From Pyrrhoderma lamaoense (taxonomy: Eukaryota; Basidiomycota; Agaricomycetes; Hymenochaetales; Hymenochaetaceae): a stretch of DNA of 64,000 nt. The stretch is taken from positions 372,001-436,000 of the forward strand of contig NBAZ01000011.1 of NCBI GenBank assembly GCA_002794735.1, given 5' to 3'. The notes beneath the pieces are model-generated. The model was not told the origin of the DNA, made no database searches, and saw nothing but the letters and a program-made list of their open reading frames with translations. The translations under genes and the position numbers were made by a program. Below are positions 1-14,480 of this stretch, piece after piece (the stretch's first letter is position 1; every line of letters begins with the position of its first letter).

Positions 1-1612
<1,612 letters not shown>

Positions 1613-2047
1613 ATCAACCCATTAGAAGTAGTAGAGCTAAGAGGAATATATCACTATATGTATTTTAATTGTAGCAAAGGATATCATGTAATTCTACCCA
1701 TACATTCGATTTCGATAGCAGAGAGGACTAGCAAACTTGAGGGGCTATTGTACTAATAAGTAAATAACTACTGTGGGATTAAAAAGAAAGAAAAGGAGAG
1801 AGTATAACAAGCATAAGAATGGTAACATTGTCTGTACATGAGTGCGCAAAGTCATTAAAATTTCGAATTGAAGAGAAAAAAAAACGTCCGTGCAAATGTT
1901 CAAGTCCTTGAAATTAAAAATAGAGTCCATGCATGAAAAAGCCCAATATTACCCAAAAAAGTAAAGATGAACGAGAAGTCCTTGCATAATAGCTAAGTAG
2001 TGGATATTTTATAGTCCATGGGTATGAAATTAGGTAGATGGAAATAT
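1613..2047. other. Convergent intergenic region, gdhA/laccase 3' ends
   Basis: The two flanking genes end towards each other. The sequence is AT-rich with A- and T-runs that could serve as poly(A) signals. No credible open frame was seen. Confidence 0.6.
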
Positions 2048-4618
2048 CTATTTGCTCAATAGCGCGGTATCGGGATTGTTTTGATTGTAAATCGGACAGA
2101 GATCATACCATGAGTCTGTTACCAGGTGATGAGTATCCACTAGTACTAGTAGATTGACGCAAAGCGACAACTTACCACTTATCTCATTATGACTTTTAAC
2201 TTCTTCCGGAGCCTCCGCCAAAACTACACCAAGACCAGCTTGAAGATGCTGGAATACAAATAAGTCGAGCTGGAACAACAAGACAATTCAAATGATACTA
2301 ACCCAGTCGATATGACAATGTAAAAAGTAAGGACCTTTAAAAAAATAACGAATAAGACCGTTGTGTATTTGTAATATTCTCGTTTCCTTACCAGGATTAT
2401 CGGTCCTGAAACGGAACGTGACGAGATCTCCAGCAGCTCCAATGTTGACGGTATCACGACGCACGGGGTTCGCATAATTGTATGTTGAATTCCCGGCAAC
2501 ACGGATAACATCAAATGCGTGACCATGAAGATGGAACGGATGCTATGCCAGTTCTCAGTTTATGCCCTATTTACTGATTAAGGTCACAACTTACGTTTCC
2601 ACCGCCGGGGATGACAATCTCAATAGTCTTATTCATTGGAAGAGTGAAAACACTCCCCGATGGAAGAAGGTCTTGAGCGCTTGTACTTCCACTCAGTATT
2701 TGCAAAAGAATGGGGACACTTGGTGCCTTGAAGGAAGAATTGTTGATGAAGAAGGACCCATTTTGGAAGGCAATCGATAAGTTGAGAGTAAGATCTGCAC
2801 CTCCAGCGTAAGGTTCACCAGGCTATAATATAACGAAGAGACATGAAAAACTGTTATCAAACACTAGAGAAGGTGCACGTACTGCTCCGGGGTTGATCAG
2901 AGGCTAAGGGAGAATGGTTAAGTTATAGGACATTAACGGGATTGCAGCTATAGATAACTTACATGAAGGTCAGCTTCATTCAAGGAGACAAGGTCCGTAG
3001 AGTCGCTATCCGAGTCGCATGGCTCTGTTTCCGAAGCTCCATCATAACGGAGAATTGCAGAGTTAAGTCCGTAGGCTGTACTTGTGTTTGATGCAATACT
3101 CGGCACAGCTCGTATCCCTTCATCGCTGTTAAGGATTTTCTTTTAGATAACGATAGAAATCGGGGTGAGACTTACAATAATTATCAACCGGCTTGTCCAT
3201 TGTTACTATGATCGAGTAACGTTGACCTTAATCAAAACATCAGTAACGCCTCCAATTTGTTATTCAAAGAAAAAATGCATACTGGAGAAAATCTGTAAGG
3301 AATCCACGGTAACCGGTTCAGTCTCGATACCATCTGCCTCAATGATTGTCATATTGTGCCCGTCGATTGAGAAGGTGTAACTGAGGAGATACTCATCAGT
3401 TATACACTGCGATAAAGAATGATAAAACCAGCTCACGCAGGATCACAACTCATATTGATAAGTCTGAAACGATGACGCTTCCCAGGCTGAGCTCGAATTA
3501 CAGCTAGTTCACTGGTCGGATTTGCTGACCACCTGCCGAGACCGTTGACCAAGGTAGAATCTGCCAGTCTTTAATATGAAGTCGACTAAGTATACAGTTT
3601 TAGAAGATTCAAGTAGAGAAATAGACTTACGGGAATTTTCCAGTAGCTCCAGGATATGCGGCAGGTGCTACTGTGTGATACCAGTCACTAAGTGTGATGA
3701 TAGTAGACTCTATAATGTGTGATAAGTTTAGAATGTTTGTACAAATAATTTGCAGCCAAACATTACCATCATCAACGTCATATAAACTCTGATGCGGATC
3801 CTCCGGATCTAAGCTTGGTCAATAAGAATCCCATTTGAATGGCGCCTGAAAACGTACCATAGATAACTAGTGGTCCCCTCAAACCGTCACAATATTGAGT
3901 CGCAACATGGGAGTGGTACCTATTTGATAAGCTCGCCATTAGAGATAAAAGTCGGATAGAATAAAGTAGCGTATCTTACCAGTATGTTCCCGTTTGCTCT
4001 GGGTCAGTGAAGTTGTACCTGTTTGAATAAAGAATAGTAGTTGAGTGTCTGCCAACAAGGAGCATTAAGGCAAAGCATACATGAAGCTGTGACCGGGAAC
4101 GAGTGGACATTGAGATACGAGAGCAACGCCATCCATATCTGTCGAGTGCTTTTGGAACATGCCGTGCCAGTGCTAAAATTCAAACCAATACGTATTCAAT
4201 AATCTTAGCCATGCAAAAGAGTGATTAGATAGCTAACAATAGACGTAGATCGATACATTGTTGAATCGGTTAAGCTATCAGTAACATTGATCTGCAAAAT
4301 GACTAAAATGAGTACTCCGTTTTGACGTGTTCCTTTTGAAAAACTACTTACAAGGAACCTATCACCTTTGCTTCCAGTGATAAGTGGCCCTATTACACCT
4401 CCACCAGCAGTCACGGCCCTGTGGGTAATGTTTGAGAGTTGATCAGCAAATGTAAAATCTATCACTCACGAGCGCTCGTATCCATCCGGAGAAACCTGAG
4501 CATTGAGGATATTCAAGGGAAAGTTGACAGTCCCGGATGTATCATTATCACAGCTCTCCGCAAGAGCAGTTCTAGTAGCCAGAAGCGCTACTGAAAAGAA
4601 GAAAACGAGTTTGGACAT
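2048..4618 (-). CDS. Laccase (secreted three-domain multicopper oxidase)
   Basis: Oxidises phenolics with reduction of O2 to water; secreted, with roles in lignin or phenol turnover or pigment chemistry. The start ATG at 4616-4618 opens a classic signal peptide ([20 protein letters not shown]). The copper ligand regions are all visible after splicing: [25 protein letters not shown] and HCHIDWHLQAGL. The T1 axial position (Cys+10) is Leu, a state associated with medium-to-high redox potential in this family. At least eight short introns interrupt it, for example between HCHIDW and HLQAGL. The last exon ends [26 protein letters not shown], so the length is normal for a basidiomycete laccase. 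Substrate cannot be told from sequence. Confidence 0.93.
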
Positions 4619-4680
4619 CTTGCTCGACTTCGGTCTGAGCGAGGACTCCGGTTTGGGGAATTCCCACTAGCACATTTGTT

Positions 4681-4689
4681 ATATTTATA
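4681..4689 (-). promoter_or_regulatory. Putative TATA box of the laccase gene
   Basis: The minus strand reads CTATAAATAT here, about 65 bp upstream of the laccase ATG. It is the only strong TATA-like element close to that start. Confidence 0.45.
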
Positions 4690-6699
4690 GAATCTCGAAC
4701 TTGCACAACGTGGATTACTATTTTATGAGTAACTGCTTGCCACCGGAGCTTGAGAAATAGAGTACAGCCGACATACTTCGTGCCGCTCGGCATTAATGTC
4801 TTCAATCCTTAGGACAAGACGGTCTTCAAAGACGTTGTTTTCACGGAAAGATACATATTTGGTATACATATCCCTAATCAGAGTAATCCAGGGGATTTGA
4901 GATTCAGACTAGACGGATGATTGACATAAAAGGCAGTGAATTTTGACTAAAAAAGTTAAGCCTAGCGTTTAAGAGGACTAGTTTCATATGTGGCACTAAA
5001 AACGCGGTGAATACTGTCCAGGGTAAGTAAAACATAACCCGCGCCCATCTTCCGATCACCTACAAGAGAGGCAGAAAACATGTATAAAACGTGATATAAT
5101 GATAGGAACGGAGCAGGACGGTGATGGACAAGGTCTGTAAACGACGCTAGTTTGGGGATGTAAGCGAAGCGAGAGTGATACGACACTATTTGTATATGTT
5201 TGTTCTCTAGTCAAGAACCCGAATTTTATGAGTTTCACGTATTCTGTAGATCAAGAAATGATTTTCGCTATTAAACATTCATTGTTTTTGGAATGGCTGT
5301 GACTTTTATTTCGATTATTCATGCTACGCCTCAATTGAAAGCTGATGCAGTTCAGATTTTATGTCTAGGGCTGTGCTAGATGAGCAGGGTTACTCCGCTT
5401 CGGCGATGCGTTGAAGAGATTGTTGACCGAGAGTCATATCTGCTTGTACTTAATATAAGAAAGAGGATATATACAAATTTATTTGGATCTATTGAAATAT
5501 TCATACATGCTAAAACGCCGTGGGGAACTCTTAGTCGCTATCAATAAATTTTAAGCTTACTCCTCCAGATGATTATATGCTATTACTTGACTTCCATTTG
5601 CATCGGTGGATTAGATGAACACTGTGCGTACAATCAAAGAATACACCGCTTTGAGCTTGTTATGTATAGAATATTACTCAACTCGGTCTTTTAATTGAAA
5701 GGAGCCAATGTGTTGAGAGCAATTTCTCAAAACGATCAGAGGTGGCGAACACATTTTTGTGACGGTGCACAATATCGCCTTTGAGTCCGATAGCATCAGC
5801 CGTAACCATTGAACAGTAGGTTGCTAATCATGTAGTATATATATATATAATTATAGGACATGTTTTTAGGAACATTGGGATCATCAGACGATCTCTGAGG
5901 GAGGAAATTTGATATTTGTCCAATTCAATGCAAAAATAACATTGTCTTAAATTTGAAAAACGTTTGTCATAAAAATAAGTGCTAACAACAACAGACTAGG
6001 ATATACAGAACTACATAATAGGGTCTGCGCTCTTATAAGCACCCAGCCCTAAAGTTCTTAGTTACAGAAAGCATGAGAATAAACTATGAAGAAGAGTTTG
6101 AAACTCCAGGCACATTTTTATACAACTACAACCGTATATTAATAGTAGCAGCAACTACTATACAATTAAAGACCGAAAAATGAAGTCCACAAGTAGAAGA
6201 AAAGTGAGACCCAAAGAAATGAGATAGTAAGGAGTGTATGGTTACTGATGGAGAAAGAAATAACTTATGTGAAAACGTATAAAAATATTCAACAAACCAC
6301 CAAAATTATCAGAGCCAGTTTTACAGAGATAATTAGCCGATTCCGAAATCATCCAGTATGGATCATCGCTTACTATAGCGATAAGAAGCTTCACGGTATT
6401 AGTAGAAGAGGCGAAGTATTTTTGTTGTACGAGCTAGACCATTCGGGATTTGGAAAGGGTGAGAGAAAACTAGTATGAGTAGTATTCCGTTCCCATCATC
6501 CTACTGTCCATACGAAAGGATTTCGCAAGACTAGACTAACGATTAACTTCCCTAAGCTCGTTTCGCTTGTCACTGCTTACAAATCCAGTTTCGATGCGCT
6601 GAAGTGATGGTTGTGGCGTGTACGCTCGCCTATGAACAATCCTTGATTTATCAAGTTGCCTATCAAAAATCAAGTAGGTAGTGATGATGCTATGCCGCC
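4690..6699. other. Intergenic, laccase upstream region
   Basis: About 2 kb of AT-rich sequence with a short TA microsatellite near 5836-5850. Open frames here (for example 6248-6478) have no recognisable motifs and no exon structure. I see no gene. Confidence 0.5.
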
Positions 6700-7468
6700 G
6701 AGGAGTAGAAGGACAGAGATGCCGCTGACAGGAGAGGGTCAATTATGCCCACTCGGTGAAGAAAGTCCGGTTTTCCTGAAATGCCAGCAAACTGCTATAA
6801 CTTCAAGTCCGGGACCTGTCCAGTACTATTCACCATACTGGAGGTTTCGAAACTCGGCCGACTGAAAGTGCTATCTCGTACTTGTAAAAATATAGGATAA
6901 CCAAGGAATAGCATGAGGAGTGCACCAGCGAGTATACAAAGCATCCCAATGTTTGATAAACCTCTAAAGGAGCAGAGCACAAAATGGTCATGAATCACTT
7001 TCCCATTTTCAGTGAGAGGTAATTTTGGGTCATGTAAAGCATCGTCGGGTTCAGGATCTGAAGTATGCCATATGAAAATTGGGTCTTCATTGGAAGAGCT
7101 CTGAGAAGCTAGTGTTGATTTTTGCAAAGGTGATCCGGGAGCCTCTCGGTATATGGCGCAGAGAAACGTGGTAGGGAGGAAAACGAGGACAGGCTGGACA
7201 TACGCCGCGAGCTAGTCCCGTACTATGTTTTTTGAGGGGTGAAAAATTCAACTATATGTTAATATCCGTCTTTCGATGTGATAAAACAAATAACCCATAC
7301 AGGATAGGGCCCATAGCCATATTCATCAGGAAGAACATCACTTGCAGTGTGTTGGGATGTAGGTGAACGAGGGGAATCAGGGCCATAAGAGTCGAATTGT
7401 CTGCTTGCAGGCAAGAACGGACGTGACTGGGCCTTCTCGAGGTCCACCACAACACCAGCCTCAGACAT
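6700..7468 (-). pseudogene. Remnant of a KRE6/SKN1-like beta-1,6-glucan synthesis protein
   Basis: The minus strand keeps the N-terminal half of a type II membrane protein of the KRE6/SKN1 family. There is a start (MSEAGVVVDLEKAQ) at 7468, then a possible short intron, a Ser-rich stretch (TSSRRMSSLSSFSS), an acidic segment (DPEPDDALHDPKL) and the characteristic transmembrane block (RGLSNIGMLCILAGALLMLF, then GYPIF). This is followed by NSTGQVPDLK and a weak IIDP motif near 6740. One frame shift lies near 7145. The GH16-like lumenal domain that should follow, several hundred residues with a WPxxWTMG motif, is not found in the next 2 kb. I infer a truncated, dead copy. A gene split by an assembly error is the alternative. 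Confidence 0.6.
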
Positions 7469-8515
7469 ACTGAAGAAAGTAAAAGAGATAGTTGGTTGCC
7501 AAAGAGAAACTTGGCCACTAGTTTTCCATATTTGACCTATGTATGGATGAGTATAATTCGGGATGGAGGACCGTTCGTGAGATGGATAAGCTCTTTTATT
7601 ACCGCATGCTTTTTCGCACTAGCCGAGCCCAAAACGGATCACCGGCGTCAATCCTAAGCGAACATTGAAAAATTAAATCGATGAACTGAGATGGCATCTT
7701 GTAACAAGCTATACAGATCAATTAAGCTGCAGTGTGCTCAGTCGTAAATTTATAATACCGAACTCAGAACTAGATATTCATCAAAAGTTTTCGACTCACG
7801 TTCCATTAATTGTGGCGAGCCAGGGGACTTTATTAAACCTAACCCCAGAAGGTGTAGGTATTGTCCTTTCCAGGCACTGCCTGTGAGTAATTATACAAGG
7901 TTCTGGCGTTTTGCTCATTTGAGAAAAAGACAACTTCAGTGAGACTGATGAAGAAGTATTCATGATAGATGGTTGAGTGTTTGTGCGATTGCATTTTTTG
8001 TAGATTATCTTTCCTTATTAGGTAGGTAAAGCAATTGAATAAAACATTGGAAAAGTATTTACATGAGATTCATTGTCTACTACGTCCAAGTCATAGACAA
8101 CTATTCAGGGCGATACAGGGATCACCTTATCTCCAGATAACGATAAGTATGTACCAAACCTTTTTTCTACTGTTCCTATATACTGCTATACATGTACTGG
8201 CTTCAAATCTGGGCTGCTTTCTGGAAGAAACTACGATCCTCATCGCGATCTAGACTTAAGCTTAAATCGAAAATTTTTAGACGTGATCTTGTGTTACATA
8301 ATATCTACACATCCTGTAACACTATTGTCACGACTGTAACAGCATCAAGTTACAAGTCACATTTAATTACAGTGTGTGACAAGCTCATAACGATGGACTA
8401 ATATAGTGCGTTTGTGAAGGTGGCATATGGTACCATAAAGCAAAGAACATTCATTCATTTTTCATCATCTAGCTGAATACAAGCAACATAATTGCACACT
8501 CTAACGCATGTTGTA
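7469..8515. other. Intergenic region
   Basis: Between the divergent KRE6-like remnant and the coiled-coil gene. AT-rich, with no coherent exon chain on either strand. Confidence 0.5.
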
Positions 8516-11500
8516 ATGCACGAGCCAGATGAACCTTTGCCGCATTCCCAGCACGGCGATGAGTCAACAAATTCTCCTCGGCCAGCTTCCCCTGCAGATT
8601 CTCAGATGACCAACAGTTTGTACCGAGCGAACTCGACAATGGATGAGTTGACCGCTACTCTTGCAAAGGTTTCTCGCGCTCCAACTCCAGGTAGCTTTGC
8701 TAGTGAACTACTCAGTTGTTGCTGTGACAATCCGGATTGTGCCCACCTCCTCGCTGGACTGAACACCAGGCCAAAGTTGAATCTCGCCTAATTTTATGTG
8801 CAGGTAGGACTTTCTTTTCCTGACCAGCGTGTAGTTACAAGCTAACAGTCTAATCTTTTGATAGAGGTAGGACAAGCGTTACTGGAAAAACACGAAGCGT
8901 ATATTCGAAGGCACGGTAATCGTGTTGATTCCGAGGTCCGTGAAGAAACAATATTTCCATTTAAATCATCATTATTCACAAGACATTCTAGTCAGAAGAT
9001 GACTTATCTCGCCCTGAAACTCCGACTGTTCGTCTCCCTTTACAGGACCCAGAATATCGGATCGCTGAGTTAACCAAGGAAAATAAAGCACTTGAGAAAG
9101 TAATACATCGTATATATCAATATGATCTATTGCGGTTATCTGACTTATTGTCATTATATTCTCTAATGCTTTGTCGTAGAAATTGAATACAGCCCTTATC
9201 AATACGGAAGTCGCAGAATCGTCCAGAAAGACCTTACTTAGAGAGCTAGAGAAGCAAGAGAAACTGTCTCTCAACTCACCTTAACCAAGCGAAGTCTACT
9301 GGATGGGAAGTCCGCCTTAGTGCGATTACTCAAGATAATGATGATCTCCGTCAGGAACTGGACGTTGAAAGACAACGAGCGAAAAGTGCGGAAGCTCTCG
9401 TTCAAGCTTTAAGAGAACGTTGTGGTCTGTACAGTTTCTACACTTTATAAATGATTATTCATTCTAGTTATAATTCTAGCTAAGTTACAGTCAGAGAATA
9501 GTCATATTTATGATGAGCTTGAGCAGCAAAAGCAGTCTAGGACTGATCTCTCTCAAGAAATTCTCCGGGATGCACGGGCTCGATTGCAAATGGTCCAGCA
9601 ACAGGTATTATCGTTTTTCCATGTTAAATATTAGTTGTACTAATAATCCTTGTTAGCAATTCGGCCGCACCTTAGTGACCAACTCCCCTGAAGTGAATCA
9701 AGTTATGGAATCACTTGTTGCCGATAATGAGGCTCTGAAAAGAGATGTAGCTGAGTTACAGAATATTCTTACTGAAGCTCGCGAAGATGTGAGGATGATG
9801 CGGGAAGAAGTAGGAGAAGCACGAGTCTCGAACGGGAGTATGAGAACAGTTTCCGTATCGCGCCCTGCTCATGTTCATACATATAGCTGGGCTTCATCAT
9901 TCGGTCAGGCACCTCTATCCCCTGTCTCACGAAGTGCTGGACAATCCACACAACCAACCGATGCAGAAACATGTCCTAACTCTCCTCCGATATCGCGTGC
10001 TGCATCGGAGAGACGTCCTTCTGTGATATACAACCCAAGACCGAGATATCCGCCTTCTCATCTGAATTTTGATCCAGATGCCCAAAGTACGCGATCAGGA
10101 ACACCAGATCTCGCGGAAAAGAAATCTCCTCGAAGGCCACTAATGCTTCTCACTCAAACAAAAGGGGTCCAGACCGATGAAATTAGTTGGTCAAACCTTT
10201 TCGGTCCCGTATTCAGGACACCGACGGATGATGGCTCTTCCGCCACTCCTCCTGTGGATGGCCGATCTGAGTCTTCTTCGATCACAGACTCACAAGCACA
10301 CGCATCGACGATTGCAGCCGTTGTTGATCGAGCCAGTACACTCTTTCAACGACTATCTCAGGCGGATGCTCGCACACTTTCGAATCGCTTGAAACGTCAA
10401 CGCCTTGCGGGCGATGTTTCGCACTTGTCTCATGCAACTGTTTCTTCAATTCTCACTGAGGCACATGCTTTGAGGTCTCACTTTAGAGGAGTTCTTGAGG
10501 ATGAGCGTGCCATAAGCACATGCACAAGACGGGATCTACGTGCACTGCTTTCTCTACTTCGGGAGATTTTCGTAGAACTTGGACAGATTCGCGTTACACT
10601 TAATGATATTATTCTGAATCCCTCATTAGCCCCTAGAATCGCTGAAGCAGCAATGGATTCTTCGAAAGGGTTGGATAATCAAGAACGTGCAAATAAGCAT
10701 GCATCTTCTGCTGCTGGGGGTTGGATGGCACCCCTTTCTAAATTATTTGGAGGTGTGACTACTACAACCCAAGAGACCAAAACAGCCGATCGTCCTGTGA
10801 CTTCCAGTCGTCCAACCTCTGGCCCTCTATTATCTTCGTCAACAGTAAAGCAGAAGCAAGCTAAGCTTGTGCCAAAACTGGGGCCGGCCCTCGCAGCCAC
10901 TACGACGACAGTTAATGTTGAGTTCACTGGTGTCGGTGTGGGTAGATCAACTATCTCGAGTGACTTGACTACCAGTACTGTTGTCAAGCTGAACCGAGAA
11001 CCTGAAAGTTCCTCGACTCCGGTACCTCAAGCATCGTCTTCGAGAGCAGCAGTCATGGATATTTTTGCGGGGCACCGCCAACACCGACTACGGATCCTTG
11101 GGTATTTGTTTCTGGGAGACCTGAGCGCAAATTAAGAAACCCCCAATCTACTATGGATATGCGGGCTGCAACGCTTACAAGATCAGCTATCAAACGCACT
11201 AGCTCCCGCCTTCCCCGCCAGGTCGATGCAGTCGTGGATTTAGATTTGGCAATACAAGATGATGATGAAGACAATGAGGACGCAAATGTTCCGGAGACAC
11301 TCCTTGAACGAACACTTCGTCCCCGTGGTCTATCAGACTCTTCAATACGGTCCTCATTTTTAGCTGATGAGGAAGGACCCCAATCTCCAGCCGTGAATTA
11401 TCCATCCGTCCCGGTATCTACTCCTATTTCTCCTCCCCGGCCCCGTAATAGTCATTCAATACCTGGGAACAGTACCCTTAGACAAGGAGCTTATCCTGGA

Positions 11501-11836
11501 TCGAGGGGGTCCGTTCTTAGAGCTTTTAGTAGGGCTTTCACTATTCCCGCACTTTCTGTTCCTAGCTCCTTATCCACACCTTCCAAACCGCCATCAGAAA
11601 CAACATCAGACCCACCCACTTCGCAATCAACCTATGCATCAGATACCACAATCACTCGTGCAACATCTCCTAGACGAATGAACATCCTTCCAAGCTTTGC
11701 CCACTGGGCTGCCACTCAAGCAGGTCTTGACGCAGATGCGACAGAGGAGTTCGTTGGTAGTGTTCGTGATCACATCGATGATGAACAACTTGGAAGTAGA
11801 CGTGTATGGCTTGATATGCAAGGTCGCGAAATTTGA
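8516..11836 (+). CDS. Long coiled-coil / Ser-Pro-rich protein with several frame breaks
   Basis: Function unknown; resembles conserved agaricomycete coiled-coil proteins. The first in-frame ATG is at 8516. The N-terminus is Ser/Pro-rich, then comes a Cys cluster (LLSCCCDNPDCAHL), then heptad-like helices (VGQALLEKHEAYIRRHG; ELTKENKALEK; DELEQQKQSRTDLSQEILR; VMESLVADNEALKRDVAELQ). A long low-complexity region and a second helical region (TLFQRLSQADARTLSNRLKRQRL) follow, ending RRVWLDMQGREI-stop. Introns fall near 8791-8864, 8936-8992, 9098-9178, 9426-9478 and 9605-9657. Homology-like continuity needs one-base corrections near 8755 (a Trp codon reduced to GG), twice at 9245-9285, and in a G-run at 11069-11073. 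After the last break a clean 200-residue frame resumes. These look like sequence errors or very recent damage. Confidence 0.6.
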
Positions 11837-12332
11837 ACTCAAATATCTTATGTATTCTATCGGACGCTTGGACTAACTGCATTCCTTGCTTCATTGTTCT
11901 ATGTTATCAATTGCAATTCTCTTTTGTTTCTTTTTTCTAGGCACAATTCTAATACCCTCACTGTATCTTAACATGTAATTATATGAGAAATATATCATTC
12001 CTTCACGACGTATCAACATTACCGAGATTACATATAATATCAACTATATGTAAATTACTACATAACTGTATACTAAGCGGACGTGCAGTCTACCGAACAA
12101 TGTCGCAATCCTCAAAAAAAGTCACTTGTCGATCCCATGTAAAATAAACTAATAGATAAATGTTCGAAGGTGGAGAAGTAAAAGACAGCATATCAAATAA
12201 ATTATTCAAAGAACCATATATAAAAAGTAAAGATGAATGTAAACCAAAACAAAACAAAAGAGTTCGTTGCAAAGAAAGACACCTAGTTCAGAGGGTGAAA
12301 AAACGCGAGAAATAGAAGAAAATGGCAATTCA
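11837..12332. other. Convergent intergenic region
   Basis: AT-rich 3' flanks of the coiled-coil gene and of the Ser-rich membrane protein. No gene seen. Confidence 0.5.
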
Positions 12333-13962
12333 TCAAGGCTTTCCGATAGATGCAGAAGTAGCGTACATGATTTCTGATAGAGAACTAGAGGACCCACTTT
12401 GGTCAATGTAAGGAGGCGGTACTTCCTGCACTACAGCGACTAACCCACCAGCATCACGGTGCTGGATGATGATATTGACATTATCTTTGTTGTTTCGAAC
12501 AGAAAGGGATGATGATGATGGACCCTCACGTCTGGGGACTTCTGACATACTATATGAAGAGTTTGTCCGAGAGTCTTGTTTTAGGTTATGAGAGCTCGAA
12601 TTTGTGTCACCTCCGAAATTGCGCGGCACAGCCATGTAATCCCCGCCCAAAAGGCCGGAACTTACACCTCTATTTCCAGCCCACGCCTCTGAAACTATTG
12701 CTGGCATGCCCTCATGTCGGCGGCGTTGTTGTTTACGAGATCTCCAAAAGAAGAAAGAAAGTATGAGGGACGCAAATACAACCACTGGAACGATAATGGC
12801 GATATAAAGTGTTGTATGAGATTCGGAGGGGCTAGAGGGGCTAGAGGAACTAGAGGAACTAGAGGAACGAGATGAACTAGAGGAGCTAGAGGAGCTAGGA
12901 TCATTACTTGATCCCGACGGATTCACAGCGTGCTGTATTCCATCAGCCGAATTTGATGAGGTTGTCTCGAGTCCATTACAACTAAGGTCAAATTGCTCGT
13001 TTGAAGTGGGGATTATACCCGTGCTTGTTCCCCAGTTTCCATTTGCATCCGATACAGAGACTAGTTTGCGGCGAAATATCAACGCAAGTCATAGATGTTA
13101 TTGTTTCAGTGAAAAACGTTACCTATCATCTGGCTACTAGGATCTGCTCGGTTAATATAAGTCATCGTATCATCGTCAATACCGAGTGTAAATTTGTGAC
13201 AACCGAGGAATTTACAACTGCAATTGACACCGTGTATGGTTTCGTACCCCCCGTGGTTATGAGCCCTAGAGGTTCACACGGCGCAAGGGTCCGTGACGTT
13301 ACGTTTGAGCTGATGGTCATATCTACGGAAGATTGTGGTGCTATGCAGCTTTCATCATCGCCTTCAGTATATCACGCAGAGTTAGCGCTGTCTCAGATGT
13401 CAAATCAGATTTCCCATACCAGTAACCGTGGACAAGAAGGGATAGTTCCCACCAGAGTTTCCATCGGCATCAGCAAGTACCATCACCATTTGAGAGCCTG
13501 TAGATTGTTATGGGTGAGTGTTTAGGGGTACAACAGGATATTACAGCTTCGTACCTCCCACTTGATTTGCCTTCCATATGAGATTTTGTGGATCAGTACC
13601 AACTTCACTTATAGTCGGAACACCACTTGAAGAGGAATGGTTAGATCTCGATGTTTCACAGAAATATCCGAAGTAATAGTTCATTTGCCTACTTGACTTT
13701 ATACGCAATCAAATAGTACGGTGGGATACTCGTTTCTCCAAGCTTAGGGTCTATCTTAATGCCATATTCAGCACATTGCTGGAACGAGGTTAAACTCTAC
13801 AAAGATGTTAATGCGGAAATTCCAAATTCAATATAATCCAAGGAATTAGCATACCCCATCCTTAAACTCCCAGAAAAATGTCGACTGTCCAGTCTCGGCT
13901 TTTGTAGAGTGGGTAAATAGAGTTACTAAACCAAGAACTAGGTGAATCCTAGACGTTAACAT
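12333..13962 (-). CDS. Ser-rich single-pass membrane protein
   Basis: Uncharacterised agaricomycete surface protein. The start ATG at 13960-13962 gives a signal peptide (MLTSRIHLVLGLVTLFTHST, cleavage likely before AETGQS). The ectodomain is spread over several short exons, including FQQCAEYGIKIDP, ISEVGTDPQNLIWKANQVG and a terminal VSDANGNWGTSTGIIPT block. A serine-only mucin-like stalk follows, then a membrane helix (LYIAIIVPVVVFASLILSFF), a basic stop-transfer (WRSRKQQRRRHE) and a cytosolic tail with many Ser residues and a PPPY motif near the C-terminus. The architecture resembles wall sensors or adhesins in general, but I cannot assign a function. The stop is at 12333-12335. Confidence 0.75.
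12825..12905 (-). repeat. Short tandem repeat encoding a poly-serine stalk
   Basis: Imperfect tandem AGAGG(A/G)(A/G)CT units on the plus strand. On the minus strand they encode a run of serines with a few Arg and Pro residues, just outside the membrane helix of the surrounding gene. Such tracts usually vary in length between strains. Confidence 0.75.
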
Positions 13963-14480
13963 TTATTATCTTAGGCAACTGTATGAAGCTTCCTATGTCG
14001 ACGAGGTGGTAAAAGGGTAAGATACACATGCTGCGAAGGACTCTGATGAGCATCACCGCAACGTCAGGTACCAAACATTTCTGGCGAATGAGCAGTTGTG
14101 CGCATTTGATATAAAATGGTAGCGTCTATCGGGCTCGGAAATAGAGCGATTTCAATCATGCGCTCGCTTACCAAAAAGTATTCAGCGCTTTTAATTTTTC
14201 AACTTAAAGGATCAACACGGGAAAAAAGACTTTGAAACTTGTATCATATCTGCTTTATACTGTTATGCTGTTAGAGATAGAGAAGTTAGCCAATTTTCTG
14301 ACGCAGTAATTTGGTACTCACATGAAATAGTCTATGGAGATATGAGAGTGTTACTTGATTGGAAATTACACATAAACACCATATACAACAAAAGAAGAAA
14401 AAAACTACCGAACAACAAGAAAAAGTTCTACTGAGTCCAAGATAAGTCCGACGCAATAATCACAACAAATGCAAATGTTG
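13963..14480. other. Intergenic region
   Basis: AT-rich upstream region of the Ser-rich membrane protein gene, reaching to the 3' end of the GH16 gene. No gene seen. Confidence 0.5.

Noticed and set aside
6248..6478. 76-codon plus-strand open frame in the laccase upstream region
   Set aside because: No motif, no splice context, composition like the surrounding non-coding DNA.
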